From Verrucomicrobiota bacterium (GTDB lineage: Bacteria; Verrucomicrobiota; Verrucomicrobiia; JABWAM01): a DNA stretch of 53,414 nucleotides. The position numbers and the translations under genes are program-made. This document shows positions 43,249-51,189 of this stretch, piece by piece; within the stretch, counting starts at the first letter, position 1; each line of letters starts with the position of its first letter. Location of the stretch: assembly GCA_023269615.1 (NCBI GenBank), contig JAHFSY010000019.1:1-53414 (forward strand), given 5' to 3'. Below the pieces are notes generated by a model that ran no database searches, was not told the origin of the DNA, and saw nothing but the letters and a program-made list of their open reading frames with translations.

Positions 43249-43366
43249 ATGGGGACCACACGCGGCTCGCGTGTCCCGTTCGACGGCTCGTCGAACGGCT
43301 TCCCTTCAGCCAGAGGGAAATCGGCGGGCCGCCGATTTCAGCACGCGAGCCGCGTGCGGTCCCCAT
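43249..43366. repeat. 118-bp inverted repeat with 25-bp arms
   Basis: ATGGGGACCACACGCGGCTC then GCGTG at 43249-43273 pairs with 43342-43366 at 24 of 25 positions. Inside are two further small palindromes (GTTCGACGGCTCGTCGAAC and AAATCGGCGGGCCGCCGATT). It lies between two glycosyltransferase genes and has no coding content. Confidence 0.8.
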
Positions 43367-43388
43367 GATCAATTCCAGCAGCCAGGGG

Positions 43389-44519
43389 CTAGCAGCCAGC
43401 AGCCCTCCCATACACCGCCAGCGTGGATTCCATCATCCGATCCAGTGACAATCGCTCCTTCGCCGTCACATGCCCTGCCGCGGCAAGTTTCGCCCTCAAA
43501 GACGGATCATCAATCAGCCGTCGCACCGCACCGGCAATCGCGGAACCCTCCCCCGGCGGCACCAGCATTCCATTCTGTCCATCGGTCAACAGCTCGGGAA
43601 TGCCACCCACGCGGGTGGCGATCACGGCCTTCCCGGACCCAAAGCTTTGCGGCACGATGCGTGATTGCGCCTCCACTTCAATGGACGCGACCACCACCAT
43701 GTCCAGCGCAGCCATCACCTTCGGAATGTCCCAGCGGTACCCGGTCATGATGATCCGCTTTTGTTCGCCGGCCTTTTCGATCCGTTCGCGCAATTCACGC
43801 TCGACACGCTTCCCGCCGATTCCCTCGCCTACCATCACGAAGCGGGCATGCGGATGCGTTTTCAAAACCTCCAGCGCACCATCGAGGAAAAAATGATGCC
43901 CCTTGTCGCCGCGCATCATCGCGATGTTGCCGATGAGCGGCGCGTCCGCCGCAATCCCAAATTCCTCGCGAAACGCTTTCCCATCCAGCAAAGGAGTGTA
44001 CTCCCGCAAATCCACGCCCTCGCCCACGACATCCACGCGTGCTGGATCGAGACGGTTCACGCGGATGAGCGTGTCGCGAATGATGTCCGCCGTGGCAATC
44101 ACCCGGCGGCATCCGTGATTGTAGATGAACGAGTGGCAAAATCCCGGCTTGATGGCCACCGTGACGTGGCGCGAGCGCACCACGGGATGCCCCGCACAAT
44201 GCAGCGGAAAACACATCCACGAGTCCTTCGGCCCGTGCGTGTGGATGACCTGGATTTTTTTTTGACGAATGAAACGCCACATCGCCCGCAGCCCCACCAA
44301 ATCGGCGTTGTTGCGCATGGATACGCGCAATATTTCGACCCCAAGCTTGTGCCCGCGTCGAAAGATTTCCGAGCGCGGGTCGCATGCGACCCACGCCCGA
44401 TGACCGTTGGCGTTGAGCCATTGGACCTCGATGAGAGTCCGATATTCCTGTCCGCCCCAGTTCAAGCCGCATTCTGTGTGCAAGATGTTCAACAGCCGCA
44501 AACCATACGGATGCCGCAT
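43389..44519 (-). CDS. Glycosyltransferase family 4-like protein
   Basis: 376 residues. NILHTECGLNWGGQEYRTLI and EVQWLNANGHRAWVACDPRS form the N-terminal domain, as in WaaG/RfaG-like heptosyl- or hexosyltransferases. The donor side has LIGNIAMMRGDKGHHFFLDG, RFVMVGEGIGGKRVERELRE, IIMTGYRWDIPKVMAALDMV and VEAQSRIVPQSFGSGKAVIA. The last residues (GRAAGC) come from a repeat whose copy also ends mogA. It is first in the minus-strand cluster and divergent from the carbamoyltransferase. Confidence 0.92.
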   Translation of the reverse strand: MRHPYGLRLLNILHTECGLNWGGQEYRTLIEVQWLNANGHRAWVACDPRSEIFRRGHKLGVEILRVSMRNNADLVGLRAMWRFIRQKKIQVIHTHGPKDSWMCFPLHCAGHPVVRSRHVTVAIKPGFCHSFIYNHGCRRVIATADIIRDTLIRVNRLDPARVDVVGEGVDLREYTPLLDGKAFREEFGIAADAPLIGNIAMMRGDKGHHFFLDGALEVLKTHPHARFVMVGEGIGGKRVERELRERIEKAGEQKRIIMTGYRWDIPKVMAALDMVVVASIEVEAQSRIVPQSFGSGKAVIATRVGGIPELLTDGQNGMLVPPGEGSAIAGAVRRLIDDPSLRAKLAAAGHVTAKERLSLDRMMESTLAVYGRAAGC

Positions 44520-44554
44520 GAAACAGAAAAGCCATTTTGGAGTGCTCCTTCAAT

Positions 44555-44612
44555 GTAGCCACGTTCGCCAGAACGTGGATGCGGCGGGCCGCGCTCTGGC
44601 GAGCGCAGCTAC
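44555..44612. repeat. Palindromic repeat family A
   Basis: GTAGCCACGTTCGCCAGAAC at the left and GCGCTCTGGCGAGCGCAGCT then AC at the right, in the divergent region between the glycosyltransferase and carbamoyltransferase genes. Confidence 0.85.
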
Positions 44613-44659
44613 AAACTGCCAGTTGACTCGATTTCCAAAACGCTCTTTCCTTGCCGCTT

Positions 44660-46447
44660 ATGCCTCTTTGGACACTTGGCCTTGCGATGGAATCGGATGC
44701 CTCCGCGGCGCTGGCACGCGATGGTGAGATCGTCGTCGCGATTTCCGAGGAACGTCTCTCCCGCGTGAAAGGCCAGTGGGGATATCCATGGCGCTCCGTG
44801 AACGAATGCCTCCGCATCGCGGGCATCCGCCGCCAGGACGTGGATTTCTTCTCCGTCGTGCTGAACAAATTCCCCTCCTCCTATTTCCGTCGTCCAAGCC
44901 GCGTGGATGAATGCCTGGAAGCCTGGCACCGTTTTCGCCGCGGCATTCTCGGGCGTCCCGAGGATGTCACGGTGACGCTCACCGATTTTTTTGACGAAGT
45001 CCGGCGCGCCGGCGCGACTCCCGACGGTCTCTTCGATTGGAAACGCTTCCACGACGACGGTTTTGAAAAGGCACAGGTCCGCATCCTGGACCATCACCAC
45101 GCCCACGCACATTCGGCCGCGGCGTTCAGCGGGTTTGACGAGGCGCTGGTGGTGACCGTGGATTGCGTGGGTCCCTGCTGCGCGCAACATGAAACGGAGG
45201 CGCACACGCTCGAATCCATCTTTCAACAAAAGCTCCTTCCTCTGAGCCATACCACGAGCGCCTACCGAAATGGTAAACTCCAGCGCCTCCACTTTACGGA
45301 TTTGGATGGTTCACCCGGTTCATTTTACGGAAGCGTCACGCAGGAGCTTGGTTTCGTCTCGCCGCGTCATGAAGGCAAGGTCACCGGCCTCGCCGCCTGG
45401 GGAAAGACCACCGTGCTCGACGAACCATTTCGCCGTGTGCTTTCCCTTTCGAAGGACAAGACGCACTTTGTGTCGGACCAGTCCGGCGAAAAGCACGGCA
45501 ACATCAGTGAGGCGCGAAAGGCGGCGATCCACAAGGCGGCCCAAGGCCAGTCGCGCGAAGAAATCGCGGGCTCGGCGCAACGCGTGCTCGAACAGACCAT
45601 CCTCGGTCACGTCCAGTGGGCGCTTCAGCAGACGGGATTGCACAACCTTGCGCTGGCTGGCGGCGTCTTCGGCAACGTAAAGCTTAACCAGCATCTCATG
45701 GAACTGCCCGAGGTGGACCGCATTTTTGTCTTCCCCGCCATGAGCGACACCGGCCTTTCCGCTGCGGCAGCACAGATTCCCGCCCCGAATATTCCGCGCA
45801 TCGCCGTGCGCGATGTGTACTGGGGTCCTGAATTTTCAAACGCCGAAATCGAGACCCTTCTCAAACAAGGAGGATTTCCTTACGAGCGCCTGACACCTTC
45901 CGATCGTCCGCGCCGCATCGCGCAGCTCATTGCGGACAGCAAGGTGGTGGGACTTTTCCAGGGGCGCATGGAATTCGGCCCGCGCGCGTTGGGCAACCGG
46001 ACGATCCTCGCCTCACCCTGCGATGCGCGCATCAATGACGATCTCAACCAGCGCCTCAGCCGCTCGGAATTCATGCCCTTCGCGCCAAGCGTCCTCGCGG
46101 AACGATGCGAGGAGATTTTTGAGAATTTCAAAAAGGGCGGTCACGCCGCGGAATTCATGACGGTCACCTACACAGTGAGGGAACCGTGGCGCGCCAAAAT
46201 CCCCGCCGTCGTCCACGTGGACGGCACGGCGCGTCCACAAGCGGTGCACCGCGAAAAAAATCCCCGGTATTATGACATCCTCAAGGCGTACGAAACCATC
46301 ACCAGCCTGCCCGTGGTGGTGAACACATCGTTCAACGTCCATGAGGAACCGATCGTGTGCGCCCCGGGCGAAGCGTTGCAGGCGTTGCGGGAGAAGCGAA
46401 TCGACATTCTGTGCATCGAGGATTTTTTGGTCAGCCCGCAATCGTAG
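44660..46447 (+). CDS. Carbamoyltransferase (NodU/CmcH family)
   Basis: 595 residues from ATG 44660. The N-terminal Kae1-like domain is shown by LGLAMESDASAALARDGEIV, SEERLSRVKGQWGYPWRSVN, RILDHHHAHAHSAAAFSGFD (metal-binding His residues) and VVTVDCVG. The middle has GLAAWGK and LALAGGVFGNVKLNQHLMEL. The C-terminal YrdC-like part contains GLFQGRMEFGPRALGNRTIL and VVNTSFNVHEEPIVC. It forms carbamoyl-AMP from carbamoyl phosphate and ATP and moves the carbamoyl to a sugar hydroxyl. It probably decorates the polysaccharide made by the neighbouring cluster. Its TAG stop codon lies in a family A repeat. Confidence 0.93.
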   Translation: MPLWTLGLAMESDASAALARDGEIVVAISEERLSRVKGQWGYPWRSVNECLRIAGIRRQDVDFFSVVLNKFPSSYFRRPSRVDECLEAWHRFRRGILGRPEDVTVTLTDFFDEVRRAGATPDGLFDWKRFHDDGFEKAQVRILDHHHAHAHSAAAFSGFDEALVVTVDCVGPCCAQHETEAHTLESIFQQKLLPLSHTTSAYRNGKLQRLHFTDLDGSPGSFYGSVTQELGFVSPRHEGKVTGLAAWGKTTVLDEPFRRVLSLSKDKTHFVSDQSGEKHGNISEARKAAIHKAAQGQSREEIAGSAQRVLEQTILGHVQWALQQTGLHNLALAGGVFGNVKLNQHLMELPEVDRIFVFPAMSDTGLSAAAAQIPAPNIPRIAVRDVYWGPEFSNAEIETLLKQGGFPYERLTPSDRPRRIAQLIADSKVVGLFQGRMEFGPRALGNRTILASPCDARINDDLNQRLSRSEFMPFAPSVLAERCEEIFENFKKGGHAAEFMTVTYTVREPWRAKIPAVVHVDGTARPQAVHREKNPRYYDILKAYETITSLPVVVNTSFNVHEEPIVCAPGEALQALREKRIDILCIEDFLVSPQS

Positions 46448-46504
46448 CCGCGTTCGCCAGAACGCGGATCGCGAAGGGATCCACGCTCTGGCGAGCGTGG
46501 CTAC
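46444..46504. repeat. Palindromic repeat family A, overlapping a stop codon
   Basis: GTAGCCGCGTTCGCCAGAAC at the left and ACGCTCTGGCGAGCGTGGCT then AC at the right. The TAG of its first five bases is the stop codon of the carbamoyltransferase gene. Confidence 0.85.
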
Positions 46505-46558
46505 ATCGCAGATCCGCCTTGCATCCATATCCCCACCGCCGCAACATTTACGAATCTT

Positions 46559-47506
46559 ATGTCCAAGTCATCCGCCAAATCTTTGAAAGGTTTGAAATCC
46601 TCCTCCGCCCCGTCCCGGGTCGCGACGGGCCTCGGACGCGGGTTGAGCGACATCATCGCCCAGGGTGCCCGTCCCGCATCGCCCACATCCGCAGCCATTC
46701 CCATCGGCCAGGTGCGGCAGATTCCGCTGGCGCAGGTCGTCGTCAATCCCCGCCAGCCGCGCCTGCGTTTCGTGGAGGAACCGCTCGACGAACTCGTCGC
46801 CTCGATCCGCGAACACGGCATCCTCCAGCCCATCTCCGTCCGCCCGCGCGAAAACAACCAATTCGAAATTATCGCCGGCGAACGCCGCTTCCGCGCCTGT
46901 CATAAAGCCGGGCTCGCCGCCATTCCAGCAATCGTCAAGGCGGTATCCGACATCGAGGCGTACGAACTGGCCCTCATCGAAAATTTGCAGCGTGAAGACC
47001 TCGACCCCGTGGAAGAAGCACGCGGCTACCGCCGTCTCGCGGACGATTTTTCACTCACGCAGGAACAGATCGCGCAGAAGGTCGGCAAGAACCGCGCCAC
47101 AGTCGCCAACTCGATGCGTCTCCTCGATTTGCCGGAGGAAGTGCAGGGTTATCTCGCACAAAACCGTCTCTCGACCGGGCACGCCAAAGCCATCCTCGGC
47201 GCCGGCGATTCCGAGGCGCAGACCCAGGTCGCGCGCCGCATCATCAAGCAAGGCCTAAACGTCCGCCAGGCCGAGGCGCTCGTGACACAGTTGCGTTCAC
47301 CGGGCACAGCACGTGGAAAATCAAGAAAGGGTTCCGGCACAAAGGAAACCCCTTCCGACCTGCGCGCCCTGCAGGAGGCGCTCCAGCACAAACTCGCCAC
47401 GCGCGTCAACATCCACACCATCGGCAACGGCGGCCGCATTGAGATCCAATATTACACCCCGTCCGATCTGGATCGCCTTCTCCAGTTACTGCAGATTCAG
47501 CTGTGA
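46559..47506 (+). CDS. parB: ParB/Spo0J-family chromosome partition protein
   Basis: 315 residues. The ParB N-terminal domain has [20 protein letters not shown] and the arginine-rich CTP-binding patch [40 protein letters not shown] and [20 protein letters not shown] form the helix-turn-helix that reads parS. The C-terminal part has [20 protein letters not shown], the dimerisation region. It organises the replication origin with ParA. parA is not adjacent and no parS palindrome was seen in the window. The 40-residue N-terminal tail is Ser/Lys-rich and variable. Confidence 0.95.
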   Translation: MSKSSAKSLKGLKSSSAPSRVATGLGRGLSDIIAQGARPASPTSAAIPIGQVRQIPLAQVVVNPRQPRLRFVEEPLDELVASIREHGILQPISVRPRENNQFEIIAGERRFRACHKAGLAAIPAIVKAVSDIEAYELALIENLQREDLDPVEEARGYRRLADDFSLTQEQIAQKVGKNRATVANSMRLLDLPEEVQGYLAQNRLSTGHAKAILGAGDSEAQTQVARRIIKQGLNVRQAEALVTQLRSPGTARGKSRKGSGTKETPSDLRALQEALQHKLATRVNIHTIGNGGRIEIQYYTPSDLDRLLQLLQIQL

Positions 47507-47580
47507 GGAGCGATCTGCTTTCTGCTGATAGCTCCGGCCAAGCTATTCAAATTTTAAGTTTCCAATACATCCTCCCTCCG

Positions 47581-48033
47581 ATGCGTCTCTCCCATCTCGA
47601 TTCTTCCGGGCGCGCCCGCATGGTGGACGTGGGCGGCAAGCCGGCCATGCAACGCGTGGCGGAGGCGCACGGCTTCATCCGCATGGCACCCGCCACGTTG
47701 CGCCTCCTGCGCCGCAAGGGATTGCCCAAGGGTGATGCGCTTGCCGTGGCGCGCATCGCAGGCATCCAGGCTGCCAAGGAAACGGCGCACCTCATTCCCC
47801 TCTGTCATACGCTCCCGCTCGACACTGTGCGGGTGGAATTTGAGTTCGCCGCGCGCGGCGTGGAAATCCGCGCCGAGGCGCGCACCACGGCGAAGACGGG
47901 CGTCGAGATGGAAGCCCTCACCGCCGTCAGTGTCGCGGCGCTCGCGCTCTATGACATGGCGAAGGCTGTGGACAAGAAAATGGTGATCGGACCGATCCGT
48001 CTTGTGCGAAAAACAAAAACCTCCCTGCCATGA
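47581..48033 (+). CDS. moaC: Cyclic pyranopterin monophosphate synthase MoaC
   Basis: 150 residues from ATG 47581 (the frame before it is not supported). It makes cPMP in molybdenum cofactor synthesis. Family signatures are [60 protein letters not shown] and [19 protein letters not shown], which include the conserved Lys and His of the active site. It overlaps mogA by four bases (ATGA). Other moa/moe genes are not in the window. A radical-SAM MoaA should exist elsewhere. Confidence 0.95.
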   Translation: MRLSHLDSSGRARMVDVGGKPAMQRVAEAHGFIRMAPATLRLLRRKGLPKGDALAVARIAGIQAAKETAHLIPLCHTLPLDTVRVEFEFAARGVEIRAEARTTAKTGVEMEALTAVSVAALALYDMAKAVDKKMVIGPIRLVRKTKTSLP

Positions 48034-48533
48034 AAATTGGACGCATCACTCTTTCCGACCGCGCGAGCTCGGGCGTGTACGAGGACAAGAGCGGGCCCGA
48101 GATCGAGCGTGTCGTCTCTTCCTTCTTCGATGAAACCATCACCTGGGAACGCGTGCTGATGGCCGATGACGAGAAGCTGTTGACCGCCGAGCTGATTTTG
48201 CTCTGCGACACCAAGAACTGCCAGCTGGTCATCACGACGGGAGGAACGGGACCTTCGGCGCGCGACGTGACACCCGAAGCCACGAAAAAGGTCCTTCAAA
48301 AGGAACTGCCCGGCTTCGGGGAAGCCATGCGAGCGGCGTCCTTTGTGAAGGTCAAAACCGCGATTCTCACCCGCGCCGTTGCCGGTATTCGTGGCCAAAG
48401 CCTCATCATCAATCTCCCCGGTCGTCCCGCTGCGATCGAGGAATGCTTGAAAATTCTTGTCCCTGCGATCGCGGAATGTCTCGACCACATTTGCGGACAG
48501 CGGCCGAAATTGAGGAAGGCTGCTGGCTGCTAG
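48030..48533 (+). CDS. mogA: Molybdopterin adenylyltransferase (MogA/MoaB type)
   Basis: 167 residues. The MPT-binding signature is [19 protein letters not shown], preceded by [20 protein letters not shown] and followed by [20 protein letters not shown]. It adenylates molybdopterin before metal insertion. Start is coupled to moaC by ATGA. The last codons (RKAAGC, stop) lie in a GGCTGCTGGCTGCTAG repeat also found at the end of the glycosyltransferase at 43389. MogA and MoaB cannot be separated safely by sequence alone. Confidence 0.9.
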   Translation: MKIGRITLSDRASSGVYEDKSGPEIERVVSSFFDETITWERVLMADDEKLLTAELILLCDTKNCQLVITTGGTGPSARDVTPEATKKVLQKELPGFGEAMRAASFVKVKTAILTRAVAGIRGQSLIINLPGRPAAIEECLKILVPAIAECLDHICGQRPKLRKAAGC

Positions 48534-48589
48534 CTGCTGGCTACTGGTTGTCAGTGCCCGAGGCAGAGTGTTCCCGTCGAAAGCTTTTT

Positions 48590-48676
48590 GCCACAGATGG
48601 ACACGGATGAAACACGGATTTGTTAGGGTATCGGGGCCAAGGGATGATCCGTGTTTCATCCGTGTCCATCTGTGGC
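48590..48676. repeat. Perfect 30-bp inverted repeat (family D)
   Basis: GCCACAGATGGACACGGATG continuing through AAACACGGAT at 48590-48619 is exactly reverse-complemented at 48647-48676, with a 27-bp loop. It lies between mogA and the CoA-transferase gene. Related phrases occur near 17030 and at 39823-39929. Confidence 0.85.
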
Positions 48677-48748
48677 CCAAAATTTCCTTCCCGTTCTTTT
48701 TCTTTCCAACGCCCTCCTGATGTCGTTACGCTCACTGGCGTGCGAAAG

Positions 48749-50263
48749 ATGCCGCAAATCCTGACCGCCGCGGAGGCGGTTTCCCGCATTCCGAACGGAT
48801 CCACCGTCGCCGTGGGCGGGGTGGTCGGCTCGGCGCACCCCGAGGCGGTGACGCATGCCATCGAGAAAAGTTTTCTCGCGCATGGCGCGCCGCGTGATCT
48901 CTGGCTGGTGTACGGGGCGGGACAGGGCGATGGCAAGTCGCGCGGGCTCAATCATTTTGGACACAAGGGGCTGGTCCGTCGGGCCATGGGCGGGCATTGG
49001 AACCTTGCGCCGCGCCTGGGCAGGCTCGCGCTGGCCAATGAAATCGAGGCGTACAATTTTCCCCAGGGCGTCATCTGCGAACTTCTGCGTGAAATCGCCG
49101 CCAAGCGTCCCGGCATGTTCACCCACGTGGGACTGGGCACGTTCATTGATCCCGATTTCATGGGGGGACGACTCAACGCGCGAACGACCGAGCCCATGGT
49201 GGAGAAGGTGAAGATTCATGGACGCGACTGGCTGCATTACAAAAGCTTCCCGATTCACGTGGGGCTCATCCGCGGAACGCGTGCGGACCGTTACGGCAAC
49301 CTGGCGATGGACCGCGAGAGCGTGATTGGCGACGTGCTGCCCATCGCACAGGCGGCGCGCAACCACGGGGGAATCGTCATCGCACAGGTCGAGGAAATCG
49401 TGGAGCACATCGCGGATCCCAAATCGGTCCGCGTGCCGGGTATCCTGGTGGATTACATCGTCAAGGCTGATCCCTCCGAGCACATGCAGACGTTTGCCGA
49501 GGCGTTCAACGAGCATTACATCCGTCACACACAGGAACATCCCTCCATCGCGCTGATGCCGCTCGACGAACGGAAGGTGATCGCGCGGCGAGCGCTGATG
49601 GAGATTGAGGGCGGCGATGTGGTCAACCTTGGAATCGGCATGCCCGAGGGCGTTGCCTCGGTGGCGTTCGAGGAAAAACGGTTTTCGGATTTCTGCCTCA
49701 CGGTGGAGACAGGGCCGATCGGCGGCGTGCCGGCGGGAGGGCTCAGCTTCGGATGCAGCTCCAATCCCGAGGCCATCATGGATCAACCTTCACAATTTGA
49801 TTTTTACGATGGTGGCGGGTTGGACATCGCGATGCTCGGGGCGGCGCAGATTGATGCGCAGGGCAACGTGAATGTGGCGAGTTTCGCCGGTCGTTATGCG
49901 GGCGTGGGCGGGTTTGTGAATATTTCGCAGAACGCGAAGCGCATTGTTTTCTGCACGTCGTTGCGGAGCGGCGGACTTGAGGTCGCATTCCGCAATGGAC
50001 ACATCGCGATTGAGAAGGAGGGCCAGCATGCGAAATTCATTCCCAAGGTGGAATACATCTGTTTCTCGGCGGCGAATGCGCATCGCTCCGGGCAGAAGGT
50101 CCTGTACGCCACCGAGCGCGCCGTGTTCCAGCTCACGCCCGAAGGCGTGGAATTGATCGAGGTCGCGCCCGGCATTAATATCCAGACACAGGTGCTGGAC
50201 CAGATGGAATTCAAGCCCATCGTGAAATCGCCGAAGCCGATGGGCTCGCATCTTTTCCGGTGA
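48749..50263 (+). CDS. Fused acyl-CoA:carboxylate CoA-transferase (family I)
   Basis: 504 residues from ATG 48749 (the frame before it runs through a repeat). Both family I halves are in one chain: alpha-like VAVGGVVGSAHPEAVTHAIE, KIHGRDWLHYKSFPIHVGLI and RGTRADRYGNLAMDRESVIG; beta-like LTVETGPIGGVPAGGLSFGC, where Glu of VETG is the expected CoA-thioester residue, and FVNISQNAKRIVFCTSLRSG. It moves CoA between acyl-CoA and a short carboxylate such as acetate, propionate or a 3-keto acid. Similar in layout to YdiF and propionate CoA-transferases. It stands alone between mogA and the toxin-antitoxin pair. Confidence 0.93.
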   Translation: MPQILTAAEAVSRIPNGSTVAVGGVVGSAHPEAVTHAIEKSFLAHGAPRDLWLVYGAGQGDGKSRGLNHFGHKGLVRRAMGGHWNLAPRLGRLALANEIEAYNFPQGVICELLREIAAKRPGMFTHVGLGTFIDPDFMGGRLNARTTEPMVEKVKIHGRDWLHYKSFPIHVGLIRGTRADRYGNLAMDRESVIGDVLPIAQAARNHGGIVIAQVEEIVEHIADPKSVRVPGILVDYIVKADPSEHMQTFAEAFNEHYIRHTQEHPSIALMPLDERKVIARRALMEIEGGDVVNLGIGMPEGVASVAFEEKRFSDFCLTVETGPIGGVPAGGLSFGCSSNPEAIMDQPSQFDFYDGGGLDIAMLGAAQIDAQGNVNVASFAGRYAGVGGFVNISQNAKRIVFCTSLRSGGLEVAFRNGHIAIEKEGQHAKFIPKVEYICFSAANAHRSGQKVLYATERAVFQLTPEGVELIEVAPGINIQTQVLDQMEFKPIVKSPKPMGSHLFR

Positions 50264-50297
50264 ATCTCCAGGAGGCTTGCGCTTTTGCTTTCTTCAT

Positions 50298-50369
50298 GTA
50301 GGAGCCGTTGCCAACGGCGACCGGGAGTGATGGGCCTGTGCGAAGATCGCCGATGGCATCGGCTCCTAC
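50298..50369. repeat. GGAGCCG palindrome (family E)
   Basis: GTAGGAGCCGTTGCCAACGG then CGA at 50298-50320 pairs with 50347-50369 at 21 of 23 positions. Each arm is itself a palindrome, CCGTTG-C-CAACGG and CCGATG-G-CATCGG, and the two differing positions co-vary. A half copy is at 33829-33852. Confidence 0.75.
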
Positions 50370-50398
50370 AAAATGAATGGTCAATAAGATCGTGTGGC

Positions 50399-50432
50399 TT
50401 GACGGGGGATCCGTTATAAGACTATATTAGTC
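50399..50432 (+). promoter_or_regulatory. Promoter and operator of phd-vapC
   Basis: TTGACG (50399-50404) and TATATT (50423-50428) are spaced 18 bp. Over the -10 sits an inverted repeat, GACTA-TAT-TAGTC (50420-50432), extended to nine-base arms with one mismatch. Toxin-antitoxin loci commonly place the antitoxin operator there. The predicted transcription start falls on or near ATG 50435, so the mRNA may be leaderless. Confidence 0.65.
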
Positions 50433-50434
50433 AT

Positions 50435-50734
50435 ATGAAAGTGACCAATATATCTTATGCCAAGGCGCACCTGAGTGAGCTGGTGCGACAGGTCAAGGAG
50501 GGACGCAGCATCACTCTCACCGAGAGGAAACGTCCCGTTGCCACCCTTGGGCCTGTCGAAAACATGGAGGGATCGGATGGGGTGTGGATCGAAGACCTCG
50601 TTCGTCGGGGAGTCCTGACGTCGCCGCAGCACGTTCTCGACTCAAAATCCTTTCTCCGGATGCCCAAGGCAACGCCGAAGGCCGGAGCAAGCGCGTTGAA
50701 GGCGTTGATCGATGAACGTGCGGAGGGGCGATGA
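50435..50734 (+). CDS. Phd/YefM-family antitoxin
   Basis: 99 residues. The start KVTNISYAKAHLSELVRQVK and EGRSITLTERKRPVATLGPV is the Phd/YefM beta-alpha fold that dimerises and binds the operator. The rest (GVWIEDLVRRGVLTSPQHVL, LRMPKATPKAGASALKALID) should be the flexible toxin-neutralising tail. The stop overlaps the toxin ATG (ATGA). It represses its own promoter as part of the complex, which fits the operator seen over the -10 box. Confidence 0.93.
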   Translation: MKVTNISYAKAHLSELVRQVKEGRSITLTERKRPVATLGPVENMEGSDGVWIEDLVRRGVLTSPQHVLDSKSFLRMPKATPKAGASALKALIDERAEGR

Positions 50735-51153
50735 AATTTTGGGACAGCTCGGCTGTCATTCCCCTCATCGTGTCCGATGCCGGCACTCCCCGGCTGGAGA
50801 AACTCCTGGCTGCCGATGCCGCCATGTGGGTGTGGTGGGCCTCGCGGGTGGAGTGCGTATCCGCCCTGGCGCGATTGGAGCGGGAGCGATCGCTCCCGTC
50901 AGCCCACATGATCCTCGCTTTACGCAAGCTGGATCGACTCTCCGCTTCGTGGCGTGAGATTTTGCCGGAGCCCAGCCTGCGTCGACGCGCTGAACGACTT
51001 TTGCGATTGCACGCGTTGCGCGCCGCGGACGCTCTCCAACTGGCCGCAGCCCTGGCTGCATGCCGTGACGATCCGGCACAACTTGCATTCGTATGCGCCG
51101 ACCGCCGTCTATCGGAGGCCGCATCAAGAGAGGGATTTCAAGTGTTGCCTTGA
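50731..51153 (+). CDS. vapC: VapC-like PIN-domain toxin
   Basis: 140 residues. The four acidic residues of PIN nucleases can be located: D5 (MKFWDSSAVIPL), E41 (WASRVECVSALAR), D100 (LRAADALQLAAAL) and D124 (VCADRRLSEAA). The protein cuts RNA, commonly tRNA or rRNA, when its antitoxin is lost. Its start is coupled to the antitoxin stop. Lengths and pairing with a Phd-type antitoxin are usual. The MWVWW stretch is noticeably tryptophan-rich. The protease gene at 51190 follows after 36 bp. Confidence 0.93.
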   Translation: MKFWDSSAVIPLIVSDAGTPRLEKLLAADAAMWVWWASRVECVSALARLERERSLPSAHMILALRKLDRLSASWREILPEPSLRRRAERLLRLHALRAADALQLAAALAACRDDPAQLAFVCADRRLSEAASREGFQVLP

Positions 51154-51189
51154 AGCGAAGATCAAAGATGGTCAAGCTTGTCGGACTCC

